DNA of 64,000 nucleotides from Zhongshania aquatica (lineage in GTDB: Bacteria; Pseudomonadota; Gammaproteobacteria; Pseudomonadales; Spongiibacteraceae), in contig NZ_JANZNQ010000013.1 of assembly GCF_027257955.1 (NCBI RefSeq), positions 1-64,000 on the forward strand, in the 5' to 3' direction. A program made the position numbers and the translations under genes. A model generated the notes under the pieces. That model did not search any database. It worked only from the letters and a program-made list of their open reading frames with translations, and was not told the origin of the DNA. This document shows, in pieces, positions 36,386 through 46,600 of this stretch (its first letter is position 1; the number at the start of each line of letters is the position of its first letter).

Positions 36386-36627
36386 CATATTGCGGCGCTG
36401 TGCTTTCGACACCGAGAGCTATTCTGTAAAGGAAACAATGCGAGCCCACATAAAAAAAAGCCAGGAATTCATACCTAGTACCTTAGTACGATGCATTTTT
36501 ATCGCTATGCATGTAAAACCGTACCAAAGCGTCAACAAACCAAGTGTATGTGGGCACCACCACATAAAACAATCTCGGTATCGGACATAACAATGTCTAT
36601 CAGCCAACACTTTTTTACATACACCAC

Positions 36628-37320
36628 GTGTTTTGTATAAGAATATACAGAACACATCGTATCTCCAGAATATTACTTTGGCTGCTTCTTGCCGCCTTAA
36701 CGTCCCTAAATGTCTTCGGCATTGCGAATTTTGAACAATTTGAACGTCTAGCGTCTTCTCAATATGGCGCAAACGCAAATTCACTCGCTGTTGAATTCAC
36801 TCGCCTCCTTGTAAATCTTAGTGACGCTGACACCGACACAAAACTAAAAATGGTCAATGATTTCTTCAACGACAACATCCAGTTTAGAGATGACATTAGT
36901 CTTTGGGGAGAAAATGACTATTGGGCTTCGCCGTTAGAAACTATAGGTAAAGGCGCTGGCGATTGTGAGGATTTCACCATTGCTAAGTTTGTGGCTTTGA
37001 GATTACTAGGCATACCTTTAGATAAACTGAGACTAACCTATGTAAAGGCGAGGATTGGCGCCGCATCCAGCAAAATAAGTCAGGCGCATATGGTGCTTAG
37101 CTACTACGAGTCGCCAGCGGCGACCCCACTTATTCTGGACAATTTATACCCGAACATTCGGCCAGCCAGCCAACGTCCTGATTTAACACCCGTATTTGGC
37201 TTCAATAGTGAGCGCTTATGGGTTGGTAACGCAGCGCAAGCAAGTAGCTATGACCCGAAATCACGCTTATCACGCTGGCAAAAAACGTTAGCAAAAATTC
37301 ATGATGAAGGTTTGGATTAA
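36628..37320 (+). CDS. lapG: LapG-type periplasmic cysteine protease
   Basis: 230 residues of the bacterial transglutaminase-like cysteine protease family. A signal anchor (about 12-30) is followed by the catalytic Cys in GKGAGDCEDFTIAKFVAL (about 113), His in SQAHMVLSYY (about 152) and Asp in LILDNLYP (about 168). In Pseudomonas, LapG cleaves the N-terminus of the adhesin LapA and releases the cell from a biofilm; Ca2+ binding is expected near the acidic loops. It is followed 17 bases later by lapD. The GTG start is uncertain. Confidence 0.92.
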   Translation: MFCIRIYRTHRISRILLWLLLAALTSLNVFGIANFEQFERLASSQYGANANSLAVEFTRLLVNLSDADTDTKLKMVNDFFNDNIQFRDDISLWGENDYWASPLETIGKGAGDCEDFTIAKFVALRLLGIPLDKLRLTYVKARIGAASSKISQAHMVLSYYESPAATPLILDNLYPNIRPASQRPDLTPVFGFNSERLWVGNAAQASSYDPKSRLSRWQKTLAKIHDEGLD

Positions 37321-37337
37321 GACCTTAGGAAACGACG

Positions 37338-39245
37338 ATGTCACTATATAAACAACTATGGCTTTCGATTGCCATTTTAATGCTCTTGGCATTTCTTGGT
37401 AGTTTTGGTATCGGTACGTTAACCATAAAAAGTAATATGGAACGACAACTCCATATTAAAAACATAGATAACGCCAATAACTTAGCTTTAGCCGCGAGCC
37501 AACTTGCAGACGACCATACTATGGTAGAACTGCTAATAAGTGCTCAATTTGACAGCGGACACTATCAGCGACTTCGTTATTTAAGCCCTGAAGGTGAGAC
37601 TATAATAGAACTCACTCGGCCTCTCGCCACATCAATTCCGGCTCAGTGGTTCCAGCGTATCTTTAGTATTAAATCAGATGTCGCTGTTGCGTCAGTTCAA
37701 GCCGGATGGAAACAACTCGGTGAGATTGAGGTACAAAGTGATCCTAGCTTTGCTTATCAAGCAGTATGGAACACAGCTTTGAACTTGCTAATGTACTTCA
37801 CGGCTGCTGCCTTAGTCTTCGGCCTAATTGGTCACTTAATTCTTAAAGCTATCACCACCCCCCTGCACAGTGTTGTAGAACAATCCCATGCACTCAAAAA
37901 CCGTCGTTTTCTAACGGTATCCCTGCCTCGCACGCTGGAGTTTCGTGAACTTGTTATCGCAATGAATTCGCTAACCGATAGCATTAAGTATTTTTTTGAA
38001 GAAGAATCATCCCAATTAATTAAAATGCAATTAGAAAATCAAATAGACCCTATTACGGGGCTACATAGCCGGGAGCACTTCCTTATGCTGATGCGCCAAA
38101 GCCTAAGTAGCCTTGAAGCAAGTGATCATGGCAGTCTTGTTATATTTCGAATACACAATTTACAGGATCTTAATAGAAATGAAGGGCGAAGTATTGTCGA
38201 CTTACTTCTAAAACAATTTGGAGAATTACTCAGAAACCTATCGACAGAGCATGAACAATGGATTTCTGGACGTTTAAATGGATCTGATTTTGCGGTTCTA
38301 GCTCCCGATCAAAAATCCGCTGGCGCATTAGCAAAGGAAGTCTACTATGCCTTACTCGCCAAATTACAAGAATTCGATTTACAAGACGAAGTCATCATTC
38401 CCACTGCGGCACATCAGTATTACGCCAACGAAAGTATCGCACATACACTGAGCATAGTTGATCAAGCTCTCTGCTTAGCGGAGAGCAAGAGAGCCTCTAA
38501 CATTGAAATAACATATGACGATGAAAGTAGTAGTAGTATTAAGGACTCGAAATATTGGCAGAAAATAATCGACGACATTATTGACGGTAAGAAGCTAGAA
38601 ATAGATAGCGATACGGTACTTTCCCGTGACGGTCAGTTTCTTTACAGCAAATTAACATGCAGTCATGCGAATGGTGAAAATGCAATAAGCCGTCGTCAAC
38701 TATATACCTGGGTCGCTCGCCTTCAACGGGGGTTTCAGTTTGACCATGCAGCACTTGAAAAGATGTATACCGTTAACGATCAACTCAGACATCCTATTGC
38801 GTTTGCACCGTCACCAATCACGCTTAAATACTATGAAAGTAAATCGCATCTTCCAGATAATTTCGAACCTAGCTTCCCCGCCGGCACCTGCATTGAAATA
38901 CCAGAATATTTCGCTACGCAAAACTTTGCCGAGTTTAAGCGTATTTGCGAGCATCTACATGAAAAAAACTATCTTATCGGACTAACCGGCGCTGGCCTAC
39001 ATTTAGAAAACATGGCAAGTATTTTTGACTGTGGCATTGCCTTCATCACTCTGGACAGTACCATAACAATGGACATCCAAATTTCTGAGAGAAATCAAGT
39101 ATTAGCAAGATGTCTTGCCATTATGTTTCATAGTATTGGCACTAAAGTATACGCTGACGGCATTAAAACTCTGGAGCAATGGGATTTATTAATGAAACTT
39201 GGTATCGACGGTGGTTCTGGCCCGTTTGTCGATATAAAGTATTAG
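37338..39245 (+). CDS. lapD: LapD-type c-di-GMP receptor with degenerate GGDEF-EAL
   Basis: 635 residues: membrane helix 1 (about 8-30), a periplasmic LapD/MoxY output domain (about 31-150), helix 2 (about 153-175), a HAMP-like segment (about 178-230), a GGDEF-like domain (about 235-400) whose signature is changed to GRLNGSDF, and an EAL-like domain (about 410-635) without the EAL catalytic motif (VLSR-type as in LapD). Such degeneracy is normal for LapD, which binds c-di-GMP and sequesters LapG. Coupled to lapG; the adhesin and its type I exporter are not in the window. Confidence 0.92.
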   Translation: MSLYKQLWLSIAILMLLAFLGSFGIGTLTIKSNMERQLHIKNIDNANNLALAASQLADDHTMVELLISAQFDSGHYQRLRYLSPEGETIIELTRPLATSIPAQWFQRIFSIKSDVAVASVQAGWKQLGEIEVQSDPSFAYQAVWNTALNLLMYFTAAALVFGLIGHLILKAITTPLHSVVEQSHALKNRRFLTVSLPRTLEFRELVIAMNSLTDSIKYFFEEESSQLIKMQLENQIDPITGLHSREHFLMLMRQSLSSLEASDHGSLVIFRIHNLQDLNRNEGRSIVDLLLKQFGELLRNLSTEHEQWISGRLNGSDFAVLAPDQKSAGALAKEVYYALLAKLQEFDLQDEVIIPTAAHQYYANESIAHTLSIVDQALCLAESKRASNIEITYDDESSSSIKDSKYWQKIIDDIIDGKKLEIDSDTVLSRDGQFLYSKLTCSHANGENAISRRQLYTWVARLQRGFQFDHAALEKMYTVNDQLRHPIAFAPSPITLKYYESKSHLPDNFEPSFPAGTCIEIPEYFATQNFAEFKRICEHLHEKNYLIGLTGAGLHLENMASIFDCGIAFITLDSTITMDIQISERNQVLARCLAIMFHSIGTKVYADGIKTLEQWDLLMKLGIDGGSGPFVDIKY

Positions 39246-39464
39246 ATTACACGTTGAAATGCATAAACCATTGCGATATCAGCTGACTGTTCTTAGGTAT
39301 TTTGCTGAAGCTGTGAGGAGGTAATTAATTTACGACATAAAGCTGATTAAAAATATGAACACAAGTTACTCGCTCAGTTATTAGCCAACAACTGACGCAC
39401 CCGAAGAGATAGTCGTAATGTTCTGCAGAAAGATTCAATAACAAAGAGCAAAACTAGCGACGAT

Positions 39465-40067
39465 TCATTTCAACATGCTATTCCTCAAATACAATTGCAG
39501 AGACTGAAACCGCGCCAACGTATCGTAATTGTCATCATGTAGCCAATTCAGCGTAATCACATTGGTCATACCGACAGTCATTTCCGCACAAAACTGTGGG
39601 CTAAGCCCAGCTTTCAGTTGCGCCTTACTGTGATCGTAGAGCCTGAAAAAACAGTCATTCATAAACTGCAGTTGACCAGCACCTTGATTCATATTGGTCG
39701 ACAATGAGCTAACTAAATAGCCGATTAGCTCCCGCTCTAATTTGCTGGCAGTGCTATTCCTAGTGGCGAGCACACCAAGCACAAACTCTAGCTGCGCGCC
39801 TAAATCATCGCTTTGCGCTATGGCTTCAGTGATCAAGTCATTGGTACGTTGCAACAATTCCGCCTGACAAATATCTACCAGTAAGTCGTGCTTGGAACTG
39901 TAGTAGTTGTAAAAAGTCTTTTTGGCGATATCGACACAATCGCAAATAGCATCAATAGTGATCCCTTCCACGCCGTAACGACTAATCAGGTGTAGGGTTT
40001 GCTCACAGATATTTTCGCGAACGGCCTTTTTCTTTCTTTCTCTGCGACCAAGCTGTATGACTGGCAA
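39465..40067 (-). CDS. TetR-family regulator
   Basis: About 200 residues. The N-terminal HTH includes GITIDAICDCVDIAKKTFYNYYSSKHDLL (about 35-65); the C-terminal ligand domain has no motif I recognise. I prefer the TTG at 40067 (MPVIQLG), since AAGG lies well placed for it but too close to the GTG at 40076. It is 120 bases downstream of the SDR gene on the same strand and may control the SDR/P450 pair. Confidence 0.85.
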   Translation of the reverse strand: MPVIQLGRRERKKKAVRENICEQTLHLISRYGVEGITIDAICDCVDIAKKTFYNYYSSKHDLLVDICQAELLQRTNDLITEAIAQSDDLGAQLEFVLGVLATRNSTASKLERELIGYLVSSLSTNMNQGAGQLQFMNDCFFRLYDHSKAQLKAGLSPQFCAEMTVGMTNVITLNWLHDDNYDTLARFQSLQLYLRNSMLK

Positions 40068-40186
40068 AATATTCACCTTAAAACCCTAATTTGGGATGGA
40101 ATAGTAACGCAGACGCAAGTCAAGAACCAAACTGCGACCACCCTGAGGGGCAGCCACAGTGCAAAACCAGTTCCACAGATACTTCA

Positions 40187-41065
40187 CTACAAAACGTCAG
40201 GTACCGTCGGGGTAGTTCTATTTAAAATACTGTCCACCCTGGCGATGAAGCCAGCCCTTGCCTTGTCTGACATAGGCGAAATCCAGAAGCTCTCGTCCCT
40301 CAGCCCTTGTATGGCGAAGGCGGCAACTTCATCTGGCTCGGTTGTTTGTAGCTGCATATCGTACTGCGCCATTATTGCCTTCATGTCTTCTACTGAGTGA
40401 ATACCAGAATCTGGCTTGTCGGGATTTCCCGGCAAGGAGTCTGGACGGTTGCGCTCTGAGTTGAATATACCGGTATTCACAACATGGGGGCCGGGGAATA
40501 AGGCATTCACCTTAACCGGCGACTGCATTGCTTGAAGCTGATAATGCAGATTCTCGGTAATGGCCTGAACAGCAGCTTTGCTAGCAGTGTAAATTGGCGT
40601 GTTCGGCAACATTAAGAAAGCGCCATTGCCTGAGCCAGTCACCACAAAGTGCGCCTCTTCATTCTGGGCGACCAATTTAGGCAGAAAGGCATTGATCGAA
40701 TGGATTAGCCCCCAAGTGTTTACCCTAAAACCCCACTCCCAATCATTCAGCTCGTAATCCCACATATTGCCCGCTTCGCCTGTACCCACGCCCGCATTCG
40801 CAAACACTAAGTGCATCGCCCCGAAACGCGCCATTACCGCATCTACTAGGGCATTCATTGAAGTGGCGTCGGTTACATCGGCACGCTGGCCCATGCACTC
40901 ACAGCCAAGGGCTTCTAGTTCAGATACTGTGCGATCAAGTGCCTTGGCCTCAATATCAGCAATAACAACCCTGGCGCCTTCTTTGGCGAGCAGATGCGCT
41001 ATCGCCCGCCCAACACCGCTGGCGCCGCCGGTAATCACTGCCACTTTGTTCGTGAAATCTTTCAT
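40187..41065 (-). CDS. Short-chain dehydrogenase/reductase
   Basis: 292 residues from ATG 41063-41065 (GGAG upstream; a longer frame to 41173 overlaps the opposite gene and is unlikely). It is a classical SDR: cofactor motif TGGASGVG (about 11-18), Asp in VVIADIEA suggesting NAD preference, NAG, catalytic Ser region VTGSGNGAF and YTASK. It oxidises or reduces an alcohol/ketone. Divergent from the P450 at 41211, so it probably handles the hydroxylated product. Confidence 0.9.
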   Translation of the reverse strand: MKDFTNKVAVITGGASGVGRAIAHLLAKEGARVVIADIEAKALDRTVSELEALGCECMGQRADVTDATSMNALVDAVMARFGAMHLVFANAGVGTGEAGNMWDYELNDWEWGFRVNTWGLIHSINAFLPKLVAQNEEAHFVVTGSGNGAFLMLPNTPIYTASKAAVQAITENLHYQLQAMQSPVKVNALFPGPHVVNTGIFNSERNRPDSLPGNPDKPDSGIHSVEDMKAIMAQYDMQLQTTEPDEVAAFAIQGLRDESFWISPMSDKARAGFIARVDSILNRTTPTVPDVL

Positions 41066-41210
41066 GCCGAGAATCTCCAGATTGCATTTATAATTATTAA
41101 GTAACTTGAGAATAAAATTACACTGGAGTATATTTTTTTGCAAGCGCCTAAAAATCATCGGCAACAATAACAATCTGCGCCGCCTAGTGCGTCACGGGAG
41201 AGAATCTATC

Positions 41211-42452
41211 ATGTCAGAAAGTGCAACCGCCCTGCCCCCCATCGAATCCCTATTCGATCCTAACTCACAGTCATACGCGGAAAACCCCGCGCCGCAGTGC
41301 CTTGCGATGGCCGAGCGGGGACCATTGGTGTGGTATGCGCCATGGCAAGCATGGATCATGACCCAAATGCCAGACATCATGGATTGCTGGAAGCGCGAAT
41401 ACCTCTCTTCGGACTTTTATGACTGGGAGTTTGCCCCGCCGCGCCCCACCGAAGAGAACTGGAATAAATTCGAAAAAGCGCTGGTCGGCCATAGCCTACT
41501 TGCCGATCCCGATCATCACCGTTTGGTTCGTCGCATCACCTCACCGGCATTTTCGCGGAATGTGGTCGAAAATATCCAGCGCCAAATAGAGCCGCATGTT
41601 AAACGCCTTTTTGACGATATAGGCACGCCAGAGTCCTTTGACTACATCACCGAGGTCGCCCAGCACATCCCCTTTATTTCCATTACCGCCATGGTTGGCG
41701 TGCCAGAGAAATACTGGCCAGAAATGAAGCGAGTCACCCAGACTTTTACTGAAACATGGAACCCGACAATATCGGAAGAGCGTCGCCTTCGAGCGCAAGA
41801 AGACAGCAACAAGGCCATCGATATACTGCAGGTGGTCATTGCTGAGCGTCGTGAAAATCCGAAGGAAGGTGACTTTCTAAGCGCCTTGCTAAAAATTGAA
41901 GCGGAAAACGACAGTTTTAATGAGTGGGACGTTATTACTCTGATTCTCGCCTTGATCGGCGCGGGCGCAGACACCACTCTGATTGCTCAACAATGGTCAG
42001 TCTATGCGCTATTGAAAAGTCCTGACCAAGTGCCATTGGCGCTAGAGTCTGCGGATGCTTTTTCGAATGCCTTCAGTGAAATTATGCGCTGGTCGGGCAA
42101 TTCAAAAATGGGCTTTGCGCGCTATGCGCCGAGTGATATGCAATTGCTTGGTCAAGACGTGAAGAAAGGCCAAATGGTGTTAATGATGCCGCACCTTAAA
42201 GATCACGACCCTGCCTATTTCAGCAACCCCGAAAAACTCGATGTGAAACGGAAGTTTGAACCTGATGTGCTATTTGGCTATGGCCCGCGTTTCTGTATCG
42301 GCGCCGCACTGGCCAAGCGCCAACTGTATTTAACCTTGGGAGAGATGTTTAAACGCTTCCCAAACATTACATTGGCAGAGGAACCTGAGCGGGATTTAGA
42401 GGATCACAATGCAGTGGTGTTCAAACGTTTAATTCTGAATACCAATCTATAG
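41211..42452 (+). CDS. Cytochrome P450
   Basis: 413 residues from ATG 41211 (GGAGAGA upstream). The I-helix is LIGAGADTTLIAQ (about 245-257), the K-helix ExxR is in SEIMRWSG, and the heme loop FGYGPRFCIGAALAKRQ holds the axial Cys (about 363). It is a soluble bacterial P450 distinct from the one at 23198. No ferredoxin gene is adjacent; it may borrow the ferredoxin encoded at 22852 or one elsewhere. The divergent SDR and nearby TetR and AraC regulators make a compact oxidation module. Confidence 0.95.
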   Translation: MSESATALPPIESLFDPNSQSYAENPAPQCLAMAERGPLVWYAPWQAWIMTQMPDIMDCWKREYLSSDFYDWEFAPPRPTEENWNKFEKALVGHSLLADPDHHRLVRRITSPAFSRNVVENIQRQIEPHVKRLFDDIGTPESFDYITEVAQHIPFISITAMVGVPEKYWPEMKRVTQTFTETWNPTISEERRLRAQEDSNKAIDILQVVIAERRENPKEGDFLSALLKIEAENDSFNEWDVITLILALIGAGADTTLIAQQWSVYALLKSPDQVPLALESADAFSNAFSEIMRWSGNSKMGFARYAPSDMQLLGQDVKKGQMVLMMPHLKDHDPAYFSNPEKLDVKRKFEPDVLFGYGPRFCIGAALAKRQLYLTLGEMFKRFPNITLAEEPERDLEDHNAVVFKRLILNTNL

Positions 42453-42498
42453 GATAAGCACGGCGAGACAGCGGTAAGGTTAATAAAAAGGGATAGCG

Positions 42499-43515
42499 TT
42501 ATTCAAGCAAAGAGGCTCTAAGTTCACGGATGCTGAGTCCGGTTCTGCGTTTAAGCATTTTTCTAAACGAGGCAGCATCTGAGTAGCCCAGTTTCTCGGC
42601 GATATAGTTCATGGATTCGTTGCGCTTTAACCAGTGCAACGCAAGTTTTTCAAAAACTTGCTCCTGAATTTCTTTGTAGGTGATGTCTTCATCCTGCAAT
42701 CGCCGAAGCAAGGTGCGCTCTCCCATGCCCAGCTTGTCCGCGATGGTTTTACGACTGGGAATTAAGCCGCTATCGATCAAGGAAAGGATAGCGGTTTCGA
42801 TACTAGCACTGAGGTTTTTGAGGTTGAGAGCCTGGTGTTTTAATCGAGAATCCAGCGATTCGTAAAGTATGGGATCTGCTGACGGTAGCGGCAAGTCGAG
42901 CACCCGCGACTCTATACAAATAGCGTAGCTACTCGAATTAAATTTGCAGGCGCAGCCTAATAATTGCTCGTATTTTTTTCGCAAACCATAGTCTGGGTGA
43001 GCAAACCAGATCTCTGCGAAACGATAATTTTCACCGGGAAAACAATCCTGCATAGTCCGGGAGCAGGCACTGATAAAGGCGTCATAGGAATGGTGGGTAA
43101 TTTCCATTCTTGGATTAGCCAGCTTAAAACTCATAACAGCGAGATTACCCTGCTCGCTTAAGGCGTATTGCCAAGCCTCGCTAACCAACGATACTTGATG
43201 GAGCGCCTCGATAATAGATTGCCGAAAAGTGGTGGCCACCATCATTTTAAAAGCGAGCGGGCCGAGGGTACGAAAATGAAAGTGCTCTAAAACATCCAGG
43301 CCAATATCAGGAGGAGCGCCCAAACGATCGGCAGCCTTCCACAGCGCGGTAATGTCGTTTTGATCGACACGGGTAAGTTGTTGCCATGCACCGGAGCTTA
43401 GCTTGGCTTCCGCAAATAGGCGTTCTTGATCGACTTGACACGCTTCAGCGATAAGCCGAGAAACCATTTGTGCCCATTGCAGGTTGGTCGTTATGGTCGC
43501 TGAACGTTTTGTCAC
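42499..43515 (-). CDS. AraC-family regulator with Arabinose_bd-type N-terminal domain
   Basis: 338 residues. The N-terminal ligand domain (about 25-220) resembles that of OruR/ArgR-like AraC proteins with LGPLAFKMMVATTFRQ. The C-terminal HTH pair (about 240-335) contains LGMGERTLLRRLQDE and LGYSDAASFRKMLKRRTGLSIRELR. It converges with the P450 gene and diverges from the beta-helix/cytochrome gene at 43657, either of which it may control. Confidence 0.9.
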   Translation of the reverse strand: MTKRSATITTNLQWAQMVSRLIAEACQVDQERLFAEAKLSSGAWQQLTRVDQNDITALWKAADRLGAPPDIGLDVLEHFHFRTLGPLAFKMMVATTFRQSIIEALHQVSLVSEAWQYALSEQGNLAVMSFKLANPRMEITHHSYDAFISACSRTMQDCFPGENYRFAEIWFAHPDYGLRKKYEQLLGCACKFNSSSYAICIESRVLDLPLPSADPILYESLDSRLKHQALNLKNLSASIETAILSLIDSGLIPSRKTIADKLGMGERTLLRRLQDEDITYKEIQEQVFEKLALHWLKRNESMNYIAEKLGYSDAASFRKMLKRRTGLSIRELRASLLE

Positions 43516-43656
43516 GAATTAACCTGTTTTCGACGCGAATTTGCATTGTACGCAAATTTATACTTGCTAGCATAGTAGTTTGGGGAATACTAAAACTGAG
43601 CGGCGAATAATCATGCTAGCGCCTCCTCTGTTTAACAAATATACGGATTTAATTGA

Positions 43657-46600
43657 ATGCATACGCTAAATAGAGAATTGATCAAACTTACCCTGATAGC
43701 GCTAATCATCGCTCTTGTCGGCTGTGGAGGCTCAAGCAGTAGCTCGTCCTCTAACAGTAATACCGAGACAGAAACCCCCGATACGGGCAACCCTGACACG
43801 GGGAATCCCGACGAGGTTGCGCTGGGGCGGACCTTCGTGATCCAACCCGGACCAGACGCCACAAACCAAATGTTATTGGCGATGATTGAAGTCAAACCAA
43901 AAGACGTTATCGAATTCGCCGAAGGCTATTTTGAGCTTACATCAGGTATTCAGATTTCGGGTAACGAGGATATTCTGGTTAAAGGCCAAGGCAAAGACAA
44001 AACCGTTTTATCTTTTAAAAACAGCGGCTCTCAAGAAGGCTTTTTAGCCACCACCGTACGCGGTATCACGGTAGAGGATCTGACCGTTCTTGACTCGCCC
44101 GGGGACGCATTTAAACTTCAAGGCGTTGACCACGGTACGCTGCGCAGTGTCCGCGCAATCTGGTCCAGTGGTCGAAACACAGCAAACGAAGATACCATTA
44201 CCGCCGCAAACTACAAAACCAAGCTCAATGTAGCCTGTACCGATCCTGCTCGGCATAACCCAGACAACCCTAACCCGCTGGAAACCGACACCACTTCACC
44301 AGACTACACCGTGAGTAAACTATCGGGCCGCTACGGTATTTACCCGGTTAATTCAAAGAATATTCTAGTTGAAGACACTGAATCAGTCGGTGCGTCCGAC
44401 GCTGGCATTTACGTTGGCCAAACGGACAACGCCATCATCCGCAACAGCCGTGCAGCCTATAATGTGTTCGGTTTTGAAATAGAAAACGTGCGCGGAGGCG
44501 AATACGCCGACAACCTATCTGAATGTAATACCGGGGGGTTCCTGGTATACGATTTAGACGGCCTAACGCGCTACGGCAGCCGCACCCGTATGTATCGCAA
44601 CATCTCTCGCAATAACAACACTTACAACTTTGCCGAACCCGGTAGCATCGTCTCTAACGTACCTCGCGGCACCGGTATGTTGACCATGGGTTACGACAAA
44701 ATTGATGTATTTGAAAACACCTTCGAAAACAACGGTACCGCCGGTATTGTTCACACCAGCTACAAATTATTTGGCGTACCAGGCGACCGTCGTTTGGACT
44801 TATACAGCGAAGGCGTACACATTTGGAACAACACGTTTACCGACAACGGTAACGACCTACCGCAGCCTGACTTTGCCGCCATTATTGATACTGGTGGTGA
44901 GCAGATTACATCAGCATTTCCCATGCTGGTGGGTCTAAAAATGCTCGCTGGCGCCGGTCAATATCGCGGCGCACATATTGTTTGGGATGGTTACGAAGAC
45001 GAATACAATCCAGACTGCGGCTATCCAAAAGACAGTAAAGGCCAGCCAATTCCAGCCGACACCGAGGGTAAGCCTATCTCGGGCAACCAATACCCTAACC
45101 CGTCTTGTCGCTACAACGCCTACAAGTTTAACGACGCAGGCGAGCGCAAAAAACCTCAGTGGTGGTATTCGTGTATCGACGCGGATAATAATTTCGACAG
45201 TGACAGCGCAACCTTTGCCAATTTCCACGGCACAGAAGGCTTGGAGCTGCTAGTGAACCTACCGCCGGGTGGACCAGAAGATATATTAGATATTATTACC
45301 AGCTTGCCAAGTTTTCCCGCAGACACGGATTTAACACCCCATCTTTGCGAGCAAACCTATGGCAGCAATATGCCAACCCTAGCACCGATTGTGATACCGG
45401 AGTTTGTCGCTTCAGGCAATATTGATCCGGCGCCACCACAATCATTGATCGATCAGCTTTGCCAAGCTAATGTGGCTGACGGAAAAATTAATGCCGACGC
45501 TTATCGAGTCAATTGCCCACGTTTAGATCAATACCATCTGTTTAGCGACCCACAAGATCCGACCAGCCTACCGAATGGTCTAGGTGTACCGTACGTGCTA
45601 AATACCAAGCTGTTTTCTGACTACTCTACTAAATATCGAGTGGCCTATATTCCAGAAGGCCAGCAAGCGACTTATCGCGACGGCGGTGACAGTGCAAATG
45701 CGACTATTCTATTTCCGGTTGGCACAATTTTAGCCAAAACATTTTCGTTTACCGATGAGCCAAAACAAACCGAAACGCCGGTGGAAACGCGTTTGATCAT
45801 AAAACGTCAAACCAGCGGTGGTCAGGTTTACTGGGAAGGTTTGGAGTATAAATGGGCGGTAGAAAATGGCCAAAAAGTCGCCCGCTTGCTACAGCAAGGC
45901 GCCGTTGTCAGTGCCAGCTGGGACTACCACGACGTGGACAGCGGCGAGCATTACGTCGGCTCTACCGATGGCTACACATTACCGAACGCCAATCAGTGTC
46001 AGAGCTGTCATGCCAATGACGATGCCGAAACGGGGGCTGCACCTATTGGGCCAAAAGCACGGAACTTAAACCGTCCCTTCGCCAGTGAGTCATCCCTGCC
46101 TAGCGGCACAGACGCTCACCCCATAAATGGCAAGAACCAATTGCTATACCTGTGCCAAAACGGTTTGATGAAAAACTGTCCTAGCAACTTGGCGCTGGAC
46201 GCCTCTACTCAGTATTTAACTGAGGTAGAACGTAATCCCAAATTTAATGTTCCTGGTGACGCGGGCTTTGCCGCCGGCAGCGATCAAGATATTGAAAAGC
46301 GCGTGCGCTCATACCTAGAAGTAAACTGCAGCCATTGCCATAACCCTCGTGGTCTAGCGCAGAACACCGGCTTCTATCTTGACGTGTTCCGCTCGGTCAA
46401 CGACACCTTCGGTATTTGTAAGGGACCAACCGCAAGTGGCACCGAGGGCCGCGGAGGACGCGAATATGACATCGTCCCAGGTAGTGCCATAGACTCTATT
46501 TTACCGTATCGCTTGGGGCCCGAGGCGACAACCCTAGCTGCCCGCATGCCCCCTATTGCTCGCAGTACTGTTCACGGCACTGCGTTTAATTTGGTGACCC

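Noticed and set aside
36261-36590. A 109-codon plus-strand frame across the right end of the cassette
   Set aside because: It spans the terminal and internal end repeats and the insertion junction, so it is not an ancestral gene.
38041-39245. Degenerate GGDEF and EAL signatures in the LapD gene
   Set aside because: LapD proteins normally lack both catalytic motifs; this is not decay.
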